Assembly: GCA_947095535.1 (NCBI GenBank)
Contig: OX352772.1
Location: 114,225,253-114,289,252 of the forward strand
Direction of reading: 5' to 3'
Length of the DNA: 64,000 nt
Origin: Poecilobothrus nobilitatus
Lineage: Eukaryota; Arthropoda; Insecta; Diptera; Dolichopodidae
This document shows positions 24,181 to 36,060 of this stretch, one piece after another; position 1 is the stretch's first letter, and every line of letters begins with the position of its first letter. The translations under genes and the position numbers were made by a program. A model generated the notes under the pieces. It searched no databases, had not been told where the DNA came from, and worked only from the letters and a program-made list of their open reading frames with translations.

Positions 24181-26169
24181 GATAATTTTTAGGCAAAAGA
24201 TAAGGAAATAATAAATTTGGCAACATAAAAATGTATCAACATTCTTTTTATATTGTAAATTTTTATATTACAATATTGTTAATAATATTTATTTTAATAT
24301 CTAATTTTATTAAATTTACTTTTAACTTGCTTTTAAATTATGTACAATATATAAAAAGTTCTTATAAAAATGGCCAGTCTTGATTTTATAAGTTATTTCC
24401 CATTATCAATACTACTATACCTTATAATAGCTATGTTTGCTTAACTTTTTTCTTTATTTTATATTTTTTATAAAAAACTTTTTTATCTTGGGAACAAGTG
24501 TACAACATTATTTTATTAGTATTACCATATTGATAAATTGATGTGATTTATCCCGAATTTTCAACTTTGAGAGTTTATAAATGTATAAAAAGAAAATGTT
24601 AAATTTTCTAATATATATTTCAAAAAGTACTCGTAATATTTTTAAAATTTGTTATTAGAATAATTTTTTGAATTATATAAAATATTTAAATTAAGAAAAG
24701 AAAAAATACTATATAATAACCATTTGTTGACACCTATATTTTAATCAACTTTAATCAGATTTTTGTATAGATAGTGTATTTGATATTTCTTTAAGTGCAT
24801 TTTTTGCAAGTACATAAATGCTTGCATTTTTGATTTTGGATCGAATATTTTTTGTGAATTCGTGTAACTAAGCGGAAATTATTATATTAAAAATAAATGA
24901 AAATCTTTAAAACTTAAGTTTTTAAAAAAATTTATTTTAAATCATACAAATGATATGGCAATATTGTATTTAATAATAATAACAATAAAATGACTTTGTA
25001 CAATTTTTTTTAGATTAACTATGGAATATCATTGTACATATATATTAATTCAATAAGAACAGGTAAAGATCATATTATAATAATATGATCACTCATTTGA
25101 TACCCTTCTGATACTTTTGGCAATAATAATTATCCGTACATAATGAGAATTTTTTGTTTAAAAATCAGTAATATTATGCAAGAAAAATAACATAAAAGAG
25201 AAAAAACTAAATTTTTTTTAAAGCAATACTATATTTTGTCTAACAATTAATAATTGACATTATTTTGATTGTGTGTACACTATCAATAACTGATACGTTT
25301 TAAAAATATAAAGGTTAACTCTATGTGTAGTCAAATAATTAAAATATATACCTTATACGCATACGATGAGTGGAATTTAGATTTCACTCCAATCCATTCA
25401 AATAATATTTTTTTTTTGAGCGACTATGAAAAAAAGGTTAAAAAAAATTTTTGTATGAAATTTGAACCTTTTATAATATATGAATACTCAATGGTTATTC
25501 GTTATGTAGAGAATATTTAAATGTAGATCAGGATCATTTTATTTCTTCTGACACCATGTAGAAAAATAGATTTTTCCTTGTAAAAATTTAAACGCAAACT
25601 TCTTAATTCTAATTTGTTGTAAACTATTTTATTATAGTTAAAAAAATAAAAATATAATTTTATAATAAAATATAAAATTCTTTCGACTTCTTTTCTTTAA
25701 AAAATAAATATAAATATTTTTTTTTCAGCGTACTTTTCAGAATGAATTTATATTGTTTAAAACTCCTGTATATATACTAAGCTAGTTAGCTGTTTTTATT
25801 TAAATTTAGCTTCTATATACTAAGTAAATAATATAAAAAATATAATGACTGTTTTAATTTTAAATTTGAAATAGAAACATAAAATCAGAATTGAAACTTA
25901 AATTTGATTTGCAAATGAAACATAAAAAGTATTAAAAATAGTGCTTTGATTTTAATTGTCAAAACTGAAGGTTTTGACAATTGCATTTAGTATATAAAAA
26001 ACCAAAAGTAAACAATCACAATGTTTACAATAGTTTAAAAAAAAAAACATAAAATCAATGAGGATGACTACTGGATGAACACCATGAGGATGACTGCTGG
26101 ATGCTGTACATTCAGGTAATGCTTTAAATTTAATTATTACTAATTCGAAAAGGTGTTGTTTCTATTTTA

Positions 26170-27130
26170 GGTTAAATATGCAGAATACTATATAAACAAA
26201 TAGAAGGTTTAGCAATGGAAAGTGTTTATCGCGATTCTTAGCTAATTTATTCATGGGACACCTAGAAACAAATTTAAGCTGTATAAATAATTTTCCAAGG
26301 GTGTGTATTTGATACGTAGGCGACGTTTTTGCAGTTCAGAAGAAAGATAAAATTCCGGAGACATTAGATATGTTAAATAACCAATATAATATATTTCACA
26401 ATTGAAATGGAGAAAAATGGAAAGCTACCGTTTCTTGATTTAGAAACCACAAAATACAACTATTCGTTAACATATGCCATATAATGTCTACACGAAAAAG
26501 ACTCAGGCACAAAGATTCATCACGGCAGACTCTTTCCATTGTTACTCACATATGTAAGCATGCAGCATTTAATTCCATGGTTCATAGATTACTAAATGTA
26601 CCATTGTCGCAAGAAAACTACGATAAATAAGTGAGTTATATTTGTCAAACAGCTAGAATTAACGGATTGGATGACACTGTAATTAACAACATCCCAAAAA
26701 ATAAAAAATTAAAAGATTGCAAATTAATTAAAATAGACAATACAGATAAAAAAGAATAAAAATAATATATTTTCCTGAAATTAGAAAAAAACTTAGAACA
26801 GTTTTTAATAAATATAATTTGCAAATTATCAATAGTTAACAAGGGAAACTAAAAAATTTATTAGGAAATCCTAAGCAAAAACCAGAGAAAATGAAAAAAT
26901 CGGTGTATATTCTGTTGTATATGTGGGTAAAACGTCTACAAATTTGAGTTTTAGATTAAGAGAACATTAATTATATATTAGAAATAAATACGAAAGATTT
27001 TTTTTTATTTGGTGAGCATGTGGTGAACTCATCAAAAATATTTTAAAGAGAAATTAAAAATAGTTCTCCGTTAATTGAAAAATTAAATGATTTAGATTAT
27101 TATTTCTCCTATTTCATAATATAAAAATGA
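26170..27130 (+). pseudogene. Penelope-like ORF, copy B: RT and GIY-YIG remnants
   Basis: Same blocks as copy A but more decayed: the catalytic motif reads YVGD instead of YVDD at about 26310, stops are added, and a deletion at about 26902-26916 removes most of the GIY motif, leaving VYVGKTSTNLSFRLREH. No MITE between RT and endonuclease parts. Confidence 0.65.
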
Positions 27131-27610
27131 ATTTCTTAATTTAAATTAAAAAATATTTGCATGTTAATTTATTTGTTGACTTGTATGTGTATACTCAATA
27201 ATTTGTGTATAAATGTATTAATTATTTATGATTATTAATTAAGTATATAAAAATTTTTTTATGTTATGTTAGTGAAATTATATGGTCAGCAAAAATCTTC
27301 AACCGACCGGAAATAATCTCCAGCTAGGTGGTTAGGTACTAAGGGAAAGGTAAACTGAGTCTGTCTTTATGTATCGTATTACTGACACCTCGGTTTTTAC
27401 CGGAACCATCGGATTGGGGTAAACCTGGGCCGGATTCAAGGTGTTATACGACCCGTGCCGATGATTAGCCTGGCTGGGGACCCAGTCTTAAAAATAGCCC
27501 AGTCGCGAACGGAGTATTCGGAGTACTCCGAATTAATTAGCCTTACCCTATGTATACGAATCTCTGCATAGCGTGGACCTTCCTTTTCTTCGTACTCGTG
27601 GGTTCAAATA

Positions 27611-28497
27611 TGGAATAATTAATAAAAAAATAGATTCGAAAAAAGAGTTAGCCGACACTTCCCAAAAGTCGGCAAATAAAGCGACCAAACCGGGCACTAG
27701 TAGTGCTAAGGAAAGTCGCGAACAACCAAAGACTGTACGCAAAGTGCGTCCGTCGAACAAGCCTTCTTTGATAAACGGTTGGCCTATAAAATTATTGAGA
27801 GGTTAAGCTCTCTCAATATTGGTCAGTTATTGGAGGCACAAAAGAACTCCTTAGCCTGGGCCAAAACAGTAGTAGGCCAGGTGAAGCCCCAAGACAGAGG
27901 TCACAAGATGAGCTACAGGGTAGTTTCAAAAAGGCTAGGTTGCTAGGGAGCAACCAGGTAACCAAGCCTTTCAATGAAATTGCAAACGATAGTTTAATTC
28001 TGGCAATCATTGATGCGGGGTTAGAGGATGGGGGTATTTCTCCCAGTAACTGGAGAAAGTTGTTGTTGCTTTAAACACAACTTTCTTCCAGGTACTGGAA
28101 GAAAATCCGGGATCACCACCCTCCTGTAGAGACGCTGGCTGGCATCAGGGCCACGTCAAATTGACTGCTTGTGCTGATCAGAGATCGGCAGATCTCTACA
28201 AGCAGGCATAGGTAAGGTGGGAAGTCTGTGGACGGGGGCCAAGCTCAAAGCCGTAAGCTGGGAGGAAGTCCCTAGCAGGCCAACAGCTAGAGTATGGCTG
28301 CCGAGGGAATCTGCCGAAGCAGACACGATAATCAAAATGATGAAAGTGTCAATTCCCCAACTTCCAACTCACAATTGGAAGATTGCCAAACTAGGGGAAG
28401 TAGTAGGAGAATCCCAACAGATGTTAGTCATTGTCAACAAGGACTCCCTACAACCACTAGCGAAAGCTAAAATTACGGCTTCACAGCGGAAAGCATA
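27611..28497 (+). pseudogene. LOA-like ORF1, duplicate 1
   Basis: Fragments in different frames: a Lys/Ser-rich N-terminus (SKKELADTSQKSANKATKPG, then RKVRPSNKPSL), a block SSLNIGQLLEAQKNSLAWAK, and the C-terminal domain at 28217-28497 (LWTGAKLKAVSWEEVPSRP, ARVWLP, QLPTHNWKIAKLGEV). The latter resembles the DUF4780-type ORF1 protein of LOA/R1-like elements. It would bind element RNA. At least two frameshifts and several stops precede the C-terminal block; no start codon can be assigned. Confidence 0.65.
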
Positions 28498-28780
28498 AAT
28501 TACGGCTTCACAGCGGTTACACTGAAGGTGTACAAAAAGGATGAGGTGGAGGCCTCAAGGAGCATCGGTGAAGGCTCAAGTCAAGCCCAAGAGGCAGACT
28601 CTGACCGATCCGATGTCGTTGACGGAGCATCCTCCTCGGCTCCAAAGAGAGTGAATGATGTCATCAAGGCTAACGATGAAGAAAATCTACTTAGATCTGA
28701 TTCCGACAGCTTTGATGATGCCAAAAGCTTCTCAATGGACTTCGAGGATGAAGCTAACGCAACGGTGGTGGAGATTAAGG

Positions 28781-29368
28781 ATGGCTCAGGTAATGAAGCT
28801 ACTCCAAATTAATCTCCATCATTCCAAAGCGGCTTCCGCTGCACTTGAAATCCGCCTCAGGAAAACGGGTGAGGATATTATCTTGATCCAAGAGCTATGG
28901 GTAACAAAAAAACAGGTTCATGGACTCAAGATACCAGGATACACGTTGTTGTATAATAAAGAGTTATGCAGACCTAGAGCGTTCATACTTGCTAAAAATA
29001 CATTAAATTTAACTTTTATGTATAATTACAGTGATGCTGATCTGGTCGCGGCGAGCCTAAAGCTAAAAACCTTAAGACTCTGGGTTGTTGCGGCGTATCT
29101 TCCTCACGACTCGCAGGATTCACTCCCACCATCCAATCTGGCAGGGTTGATAGCGGATGCTAGAAGGATGAACATTGGGGTCATCATAAGCTGCAAGGCC
29201 AATGCTCATCATGACATCTGGGGTATTTCGGATACCAACGAAATAAGTGAGTCACTTTTTGATTACATTTTAAGTACTAACCTTCTAATCTGTAACATTG
29301 GCAGGGAACCTACCTTTGTTACTAGTAATAGGCAAGAAGTCCTGGACATAACCTTAGTCTCGAAGTGA
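28781..29368 (+). pseudogene. LOA-like ORF2 endonuclease domain, duplicate 1
   Basis: ATG at 28781 is followed by a typical start of Jockey/I-group ORF2 (KLLQINLHHSKAA), then DIILIQELW (catalytic Glu), and the block SCKANAHHDIWG. In that block the position normally Asp before NAHH is changed (KANAHH), a probable loss of a metal ligand. Ends at a stop after LDITLVSK; the SDH motif that should follow is missing, a small deletion. The endonuclease would nick target DNA for target-primed reverse transcription. Confidence 0.78.
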
Positions 29369-30540
29369 CTGGAACAAATATAGAGAGCTCTTAAAGTCAC
29401 CGCTTCCCTCCTTAACACCTGCAATTCCTAAAACTATCCAGGATCTAAATAGCCTAGTAAACGTTTTTACTAAGCCTGCAATAAGTCCTTAGAGCATTCA
29501 TGTCCCATTAGTAAACCTAGGGGAAAACCTAAACCACCTTGGTGGAATGATGAAATCAAAGCTCTAAGGAAAGATAGTAGGAGGGCTTTTAATAATGCCA
29601 AAAAAACGAATGAGGTACAGGACTGGAGCTCTTATAAAACGGCTCTTAGTCAGTACAAAAAAGCACTTAAAAAGACGCAAAGAGACACCTGGAGACTATT
29701 CTGCGGAGGTATAGAGAACGTCTCCGAGGCATCTAGACTTAGAAAAATTCTATCAACAAACACCATGGTACCCAGTCTTCTTAAAAAAGAGGATGGCAGC
29801 TGGACTACCACAAGCGAAGAGTCGTTGGAATTACTTTTAAAACCCATTTTCCTGGGTGCTCAAATAACAGCTCAGAGGTCGCTTGTCTTCTGAATCCTCT
29901 CCCTACTATTTCAGAGGTGGTGGTTACAGGGGACAAACTACAATGGGCTATAGATAGTTTCAAACCGTTCAAGTCAAGCGGACCGGATGGAATTATACCC
30001 GCTGAGATCCAGCAAACTGCATCTATTACCCTGTCTTGGTTAAAAAACATTTTCTGTGGTTGTCTTAATTTGGGGCTTATCCCGGATAAATGGAAACAGG
30101 TCAGAGTAGTGTTCATACACAAGGCCGGCAAAAGTAGTCACGTCCATGCGAAAGACTTTCGGCCTATAAGCCTGTCATCCTTCCTTCTAAAAACTTTAGA
30201 AAGATTGATCGACATCCATATCCGCTGCAACTTAGATAAAAATCTGTTCTCAGTCTCTTAACATGCTTACTGTAAAGAGAAGTCAGTGAATACTGCACTT
30301 CACACTTTGACAAGCTCGATTGGACGATCTTTAAATTGCAAAGAGTATACTTTTGCAGCTTTTATAGACATTGAGGAGGCGTTTAATAACGTCAATCAGT
30401 TGAACCGGAGCTAAGAGCACTGATAGCTAATATGCTAAATAGCAGGACCATCAGTGCCGACTTAGGCAACGCTTCAGCAAAAAGGTTTGTGAAAAGAGGG
30501 ACTCCGCAAGGAGGGGTGCTATCTCCACTTCTTTGGAATA
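29369..30540 (+). pseudogene. LOA-like ORF2 linker and 5' part of RT, duplicate 1 (truncated)
   Basis: Linker pieces and then RT N-terminus at 29917-30261 (SSGPDGIIPAEIQQ, DFRPISLSSFLLKTLE). A stop at about 30259, then the palm start AFIDIEEAFNNVNQ. A 34-bp deletion relative to the second duplicate follows (after 30390), and the sequence breaks off at GGVLSPLLWN, at the duplication junction (30534-30540). Confidence 0.75.
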
Positions 30541-31421
30541 ATTAATGAAAAAATAGATTCGAAAAAAGAGTTAGCCGACACTTCCCAAAAGTCGGCAAAT
30601 AAAGCGACCAAACCGGGCACTAGTAGTGCTAAGGAAAGTCGCGAACAACCAAAGACTGTACGCAAAGTGCGTCCGTCGAACAAGCCTTCTTTGATAAACG
30701 GTTGGCCTATAAAATTATTGAGAGGTTAAGCTCTCTCAATATTGGTCAGTTATTGGAGGCACAAAAGAACTCCTTAGCCTGGGCCAAAACAGTAGTAGGC
30801 CAGGTGAAGCCCCAAGACAGAGGTCACAAGATGAGCTACAGGGTAGTTTCAAAAAGGCTAGGTTGCTAGGGAGCAACCAGGTAACCAAGCCTTTCAATGA
30901 AATTGCAAACGATAGTTTAATTCTGGCAATCATTGATGCGGGGTTAGAGGATGGGGGTATTTCTCCCAGTAACTGGAGAAAGTTGTTGTTGCTTTAAACA
31001 CAACTTTCTTCCAGGTACTGGAAGAAAATCCGGGATCACCACCCTCCTGTAGAGACGCTGGCTGGCATCAGGGCCACGTCAAATTGACTGCTTGTGCTGA
31101 TCAGAGATCGGCAGATCTCTACAAGCAGGCATAGGTAAGGTGGGAAGTCTGTGGACGGGGGCCAAGCTCAAAGCCGTAAGCTGGGAGGAAGTCCCTAGCA
31201 GGCCAACAGCTAGAGTATGGCTGCCGAGGGAATCTGCCGAAGCAGACACGATAATCAAAATGATGAAAGTGTCAATTCCCCAACTTCCAACTCACAATTG
31301 GAAGATTGCCAAACTAGGGGAAGTAGTAGGAGAATCCCAACAGACGTTAGTCATTGTCAACAAGGACTCCCTACAACCACTAGCGAAAGCTAAAATTACG
31401 GCTTCACAGCGGAAAGCATAA
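30541..31421 (+). pseudogene. LOA-like ORF1, duplicate 2
   Basis: Same as 27618-28498 with offset 2923 and almost no differences: I noted one base change near the left edge and one Met to Thr change (QQTLVIVN at 31344). The shared frameshifts show that the copy was made after ORF1 had decayed. Confidence 0.7.
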
Positions 31422-31703
31422 ATTACGGCTTCACAGCGGTTACACTGAAGGTGTACAAAAAGGATGAGGTGGAGGCCTCAAGGAGCATCGGTGAAGGCTC
31501 AAGTCAAGCCCAAGAGGCAGACTCTGACCGATCCGATGTCGTTGACGGAGCATCCTCCTCGGCTCCAAAGAGAGTGAATGATGTCATCAAGGCTAACGAT
31601 GAAGAAAATCTACTTAGATCTGATTCCGACAGCTTTGATGATGCCAAAAGCTTCTCAATGGACTTCGAGGATGAAGCTAACGCAACGGTGGTGGAGATTA
31701 AGG

Positions 31704-32291
31704 ATGGCTCAGGTAATGAAGCTACTCCAAATTAATCTCCATCATTCCAAAGCGGCTTCCGCTGCACTTGAAATCCGCCTCAGGAAAACGGGTGAGGATA
31801 TTATCTTGATCCAAGAGCTATGGGTAACAAAAAAACAGGTTCATGGACTCAAGATACCAGGATACACGTTGTTGTATAATAAAGAGTTATGCAGACCTAG
31901 AGCGTTCATACTTGCTAAAAATACATTAAATTTAACTTTTATGTATAATTACAGTGATGCTGATCTGGTCGCGGCGAGCCTAAAGCTAAAAACCTTAAGA
32001 CTCTGGGTTGTTGCGGCGTATCTTCCTCACGACTCGCAGGATTCACTCCCACCATCCAATCTGGCAGGGTTGATAGCGGATGCTAGAAGGATGAACATTG
32101 GGGTCATCATAAGCTGCAAGGCCAATGCTCATCATGACATCTGGGGTATTTCGGATACCAACGAAATAAGTGAGTCACTTTTTGATTACATTTTAAGTAC
32201 TAACCTTCTAATCTGTAACATTGGCAGGGAACCTACCTTTGTTACTAGTAATAGGCAAGAAGTCCTGGACATAACCTTAGTCTCGAAGTGA
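31704..32291 (+). pseudogene. LOA-like ORF2 endonuclease domain, duplicate 2
   Basis: Identical protein to duplicate 1 including the altered KANAHH block and the terminal stop, offset exactly 2923 bp. Confidence 0.78.
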
Positions 32292-34135
32292 CTGGAACAA
32301 ATATAGAGAGCTCTTAAAGTCACCGCTTCCCTCCTTAACACCTGCAATTCCTAAAACTATCCAGGATCTAAATAGCCTAGTAAACGTTTTTACTAAGCCT
32401 GCAATAAGTCCTTAGAGCATTCATGTCCCATTAGTAAACCTAGGGGAAAACCTAAACCACCTTGGTGGAATGATGAAATCAAAGCTCTAAGGAAAGATAG
32501 TAGGAGGGCTTTTAATAATGCCAAAAAAACGAATGAGGTACAGGACTGGAGCTCTTATAAAACGGCTCTTAGTCAGTACAAAAAAGCACTTAAAAAGACG
32601 CAAAGAGACACCTGGAGACTATTCTGCGGAGGTATAGAGAACGTCTCCGAGGCATCTAGACTTAGAAAAATTCTATCAACAAACACCATGGTACCCAGTC
32701 TTCTTAAAAAAGAGGATGGCAGCTGGACTACCACAAGCGAAGAGTCGTTGGAATTACTTTTAAAACCCATTTTCCTGGGTGCTCAAATAACAGCTCAGAG
32801 GTCGCTTGTCTTCTGAATCCTCTCCCTACTATTTCAGAGGTGGTGGTTACAGGGGACAAACTACAATGGGCTATAGATAGTTTCAAACCGTTCAAGTCAA
32901 GCGGACCGGATGGAATTATACCCGCTGAGATCCAGCAAACTGCATCTATTACCCTGTCTTGGTTAAAAAACATTTTCTGTGGTTGTCTTAATTTGGGGCT
33001 TATCCCGGATAAATGGAAACAGGTCAGAGTAGTGTTCATACACAAGGCCGGCAAAAGTAGTCACGTCCATGCGAAAGACTTTCGGCCTATAAGCCTGTCA
33101 TCCTTCCTTCTAAAAACTTTAGAAAGATTGATCGACATCCATATCCGCTGCAACTTAGATAAAAATCTGTTCTCAGTCTCTTAACATGCTTACTGTAAAG
33201 AGAAGTCAGTGAATACTGCACTTCACACTTTGACAAGCTCGATTGGACGATCTTTAAATTGCAAAGAGTATACTTTTGCAGCTTTTATAGACATTGAGGA
33301 GGCGTTTAATAACGTCAATCAGGTAGCAATTGTGGACGCACTAATAAGCCTAGGAGTTGAACCGGAGCTAAGAGCACTGATAGCTAATATGCTAAATAGC
33401 AGGACCATCAGTGCCGACTTAGGCAACGCTTCAGCAAAAAGGTTTGTGAAAAGAGGGACTCCGCAAGGAGGGGTGCTATCTCCACTTCTTTGGAATATGG
33501 TGGTAAATAAACTGCTTAAAATCCTGGAAGAGGTGGGCTGCACAACAATCGCCTATTCGGACGATATTGCTGTCGTGGTCAGTGGCAAGTTCCCAGACAG
33601 TCTCAGGGACGTTTTGCAACTTGCACTAAACAAAATCACAACATGGGTTACAGATTGTGGGCTGTCAGTAAATCCACAGAAAATAGAATTGGTCCTCTTT
33701 ACAAGGAAATATAAAATTCCTAAAATAAAACCGCCTTCGTTAAATGGCTGTACTCTTACCTTTAGCGAAACGGCGAAATTTCTGGGTCTAGCTCTAGACA
33801 GGAAGTTAAGCTGGAAGGCTAACATCTCAGAAAGAGTAAAGAAAGCCTCAATAGCACTCTATTTGTGTAAAAAAGCCATTGGTAGGAAATGGGGGCTTCA
33901 GTCATACATGACTTACTGGCTATACACATCCGTAGTAAGACCCATTCTTATGTACAGAGTGCTAGTAAGGTGGAAGGCAATCGATAAAGAGGTCAACCGC
34001 AAGCCAATCGCTAGGGTCCAAAGAACTGCAACACTATGTATTAGTTGCTCTTTAATAACAACCCCTTCTGCGGCATTGGACATCATGTTTAATCTGATGC
34101 CTGTAGTAAATATGCAGCCGCAAACACAGCTGTGA
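32292..34135 (+). pseudogene. LOA-like ORF2 reverse transcriptase, full-length domain with stops
   Basis: After a degenerate linker (NNAKKTNEVQDWSSYKTALS), RT begins at 32840. Blocks in order: PDGIIPAE, WKQVRVVFIHKAGKSS, DFRPISLSS, a stop at 33182, AFIDIEEAFNN (palm A), GTPQGGVLSPLLWN, AYSDDIAVVV (catalytic motif, YADD read as YSDD), GLSVNPQKIELVLFTRKYKI, AKFLGLALDRKLSWKANI. The thumb ends RPILMYRVLVRWKA. This is the I/LOA type with a following RNase H. The frame is lost at 34125. Confidence 0.85.
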
Positions 34136-35159
34136 GATTAGAAGCTACATCCCAGTGGATCAATTCACGAGAAGGTCACTCGGATATCATAAAACAATTC
34201 AAGTCCACTCCCGCCTTGGTGGACTACACGTCCCCCACTTACTTCTTCGGGAAATCTCATGTGACGAACATACCAAGCCGTGAGAGTTGGAACTCGAACA
34301 CAGTGATGACCTTCAAAGGAGTACAATTCTACACGGATAGTTCAAAAATTAACAGCAGTGTAGGATGCGGGGTCTTTTCAGATAATCTGAATATCAGTCA
34401 TAATTTCCGATTACCAGACCATTCTAGCGTCTTCCAAGCGGAAATTATGGCAATTCAAGAAGCCTTGATTCTACTGAATAGAAGCGTTTTGACTGTGAAG
34501 CAAGTACGTATTCTTTCAGAGAGTCAGGTTGCGTTAAAATCTCTGGAATCAACATGCGCAACCTCGAAGACTGTAATAAACTGCCGAAAACTTTTAACGA
34601 GATGGCCAGGCAGTTTGGAATTCAGCTTTGCTGGGTACCAGGTCATCGAGGTATTCCGGGAAATGAAAAAGCGGATGAACTGGCAAGAATTGGTACAACC
34701 TTACAAGTTCTGCCGGATAGGACAGGACTAGGGGTACCTCTATCCACAAGCAAAACGTTGTTTCGAAAGGAAATGACGGATATGGCAAATTACAAATGGC
34801 CAAACTTAACGTCGTGCAATATCACAAGATTGATATGGCCCAAAACCGATTTAAGACGATCCAATGATCTGCTTTCCCTCAAAGGGGAAGACATTGGAAT
34901 GACAATGGGAATAATCACCGGTCACTGTCTAATAGGGAAGCATGCCAGAAGACTTGGCTTATCCGCAAACGACTATTGTAGAGCCTGCAAGGATGAAGAA
35001 GAGGAGGAACCTACTCTCCATCTCCTATGCACATGCCCGGCCTTGTCGGTAAGAAGGAATACTCATTTGGGGCAATATCTCTTCGACAGCCTTATCGATC
35101 TGTCAGGTAAAAATGTGAAGAGTATTCTTCGCTTTAGAAAAAGCTCAAACTGGTTTTAA
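34136..35159 (+). pseudogene. LOA-like ORF2: RNase H and C-terminal Cys/His motif
   Basis: Frame 34132-34731 has the RNase H blocks QFYTDSSK (Asp), FQAEIMAIQEA (Glu) and ILSESQVALKSL, where the third acidic residue is Glu rather than the usual Asp. After a frameshift near 34560 the fourth block is in the next frame (WVPGHRGIPGNEKADELA). The C-terminus holds GHCLIGKHARRLGLSANDYC and CRACKDEEEEE, HLLCTCP: the H/C-rich motif found at the ends of I/Jockey-group ORF2 proteins. Ends at 35159. Confidence 0.82.
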
Positions 35160-35231
35160 CGAGTGGGATAGAAAAGCTTATATGTGGTATCACAATGGAC
35201 CAAATACGGTCTGAGTGTACCTATTTGGCAG

Positions 35232-35257
35232 TCACCTTAACCTAACCTAACCTAACC
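35232..35257 (+). repeat. (TAACC)n 3' tail of the LOA-like element
   Basis: Four to five units of taacc close the element directly before its 12-bp target duplication. Many non-LTR elements end in short tandem repeats. This one equals the CCTAA strand of the TTAGG telomere repeat of most insects, which may be chance. Confidence 0.75.
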
Positions 35258-35598
35258 TAGTGAAATTATGTTAATATTTTTAACTTTTAATTTTAATTTT
35301 AATATCAAAAAAATTTTATATTAATTTTATTTTTAATTTTATTTTAATTTAGGATATTTGGTCAAGGAAAAATTTTGAAGCTTTAATAATTAAAATATTT
35401 TTAATGATTAATAATATAGGTACAGGGAAAAAAGACATATATATACATATGAACTTAATAAAATATACTAATTGGATTCTGGTTGTGATTGCAACAATTT
35501 TTTTAAATAAAGTTTTTTGTTCTAGAAATCTTAATCACTGTTAAATTTTTGGTGTTGTTCTTATTGTAATTTGAATTAATGTTAAATTTTAATAGTAG

Positions 35599-35638
35599 TA
35601 GCTTGAAAATGAGCAAATGAGCTCGAAACACGTCGGTG
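35599..35638 (+). ncRNA. Hammerhead-ribozyme-like motif of Penelope unit, copy B
   Basis: Same sequence as in copy A except after the GTC triplet (ggtgag instead of gctcag), which weakens stem I. Stem II (gagc/gctc), GAAA and GTC are conserved. Confidence 0.33.
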
Positions 35639-36060
35639 AGTAAAATTTATAATTAATAAAAAGTTTAAAGAAACGAAGACTATAAGGTTGTTTGATTTGA
35701 ATATGTAAATTAAAAATAATAAAAATGTGGTTTAGTTGGCCATAAGTTACACTTTTAGTCGATTTTTAAAAATTAAAATCGTATTTGAATCTTTTTCGTC
35801 CAGTGGTAAGCTTTTGAAATGAAAAATAATTGTGGACAAGAAAGCGTTGATTGGAAAATTTTAAGCTGTTAAATTGTTCCAATTATGTGTATTGTAGTTA
35901 TGAGTCTCAGAAACTTTGGATAACATTAAGCCAGATTTAATTATTTTATGAATTAGTTTATAACATAACAAACACATCTCAAAAATCTTAAGTATATGCA
36001 ATCTTTACATTATAGAGTTTACTTGAAGAAATTAACATAGGTAGATTGTTTACAAATTGT

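Larger units (their letters stand above)
27282..35257 (+). mobile_element. LOA-like non-LTR retrotransposon with internal tandem duplication
   Basis: Flanked by a 12-bp direct repeat tagtgaaattat (27270-27281 and 35258-35269); the uninterrupted site is visible in copy A. Base composition is visibly richer in G+C than its surroundings, marking recent arrival or different codon use. The order is 5' leader, ORF1, endonuclease, RT, RNase H, C-terminal Cys/His motif, and a (TAACC)n tail. A segment from 27611 to 30540 is repeated at 30534-33497, so native length would be about 5 kb. Confidence 0.88.
24201..35967 (+). mobile_element. Penelope-like unit, copy B (with nested LOA element)
   Basis: Direct repeat of copy A. 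Left part 24201-27281 and right part 35258-35967 join cleanly once the LOA element is removed: copy A reads tagtgaaattatg without interruption at about 21091. It has its own degenerate RT and GIY-YIG remnants and a hammerhead-like motif (35599-35638). It lacks the foldback, MITE and TATACCC insertions of copy A, so those entered A after the copies separated, or were lost from B. Confidence 0.7.

Noticed and set aside
32728..33825. Minus-strand frames within the LOA RT region
   Set aside because: Shadows opposite the RT; identical in both duplicates only because the DNA is.
27282..35257. Two separate LOA insertions side by side
   Set aside because: Only one target duplication encloses both, and the junction has no tail or 5' end; an internal duplication fits better.
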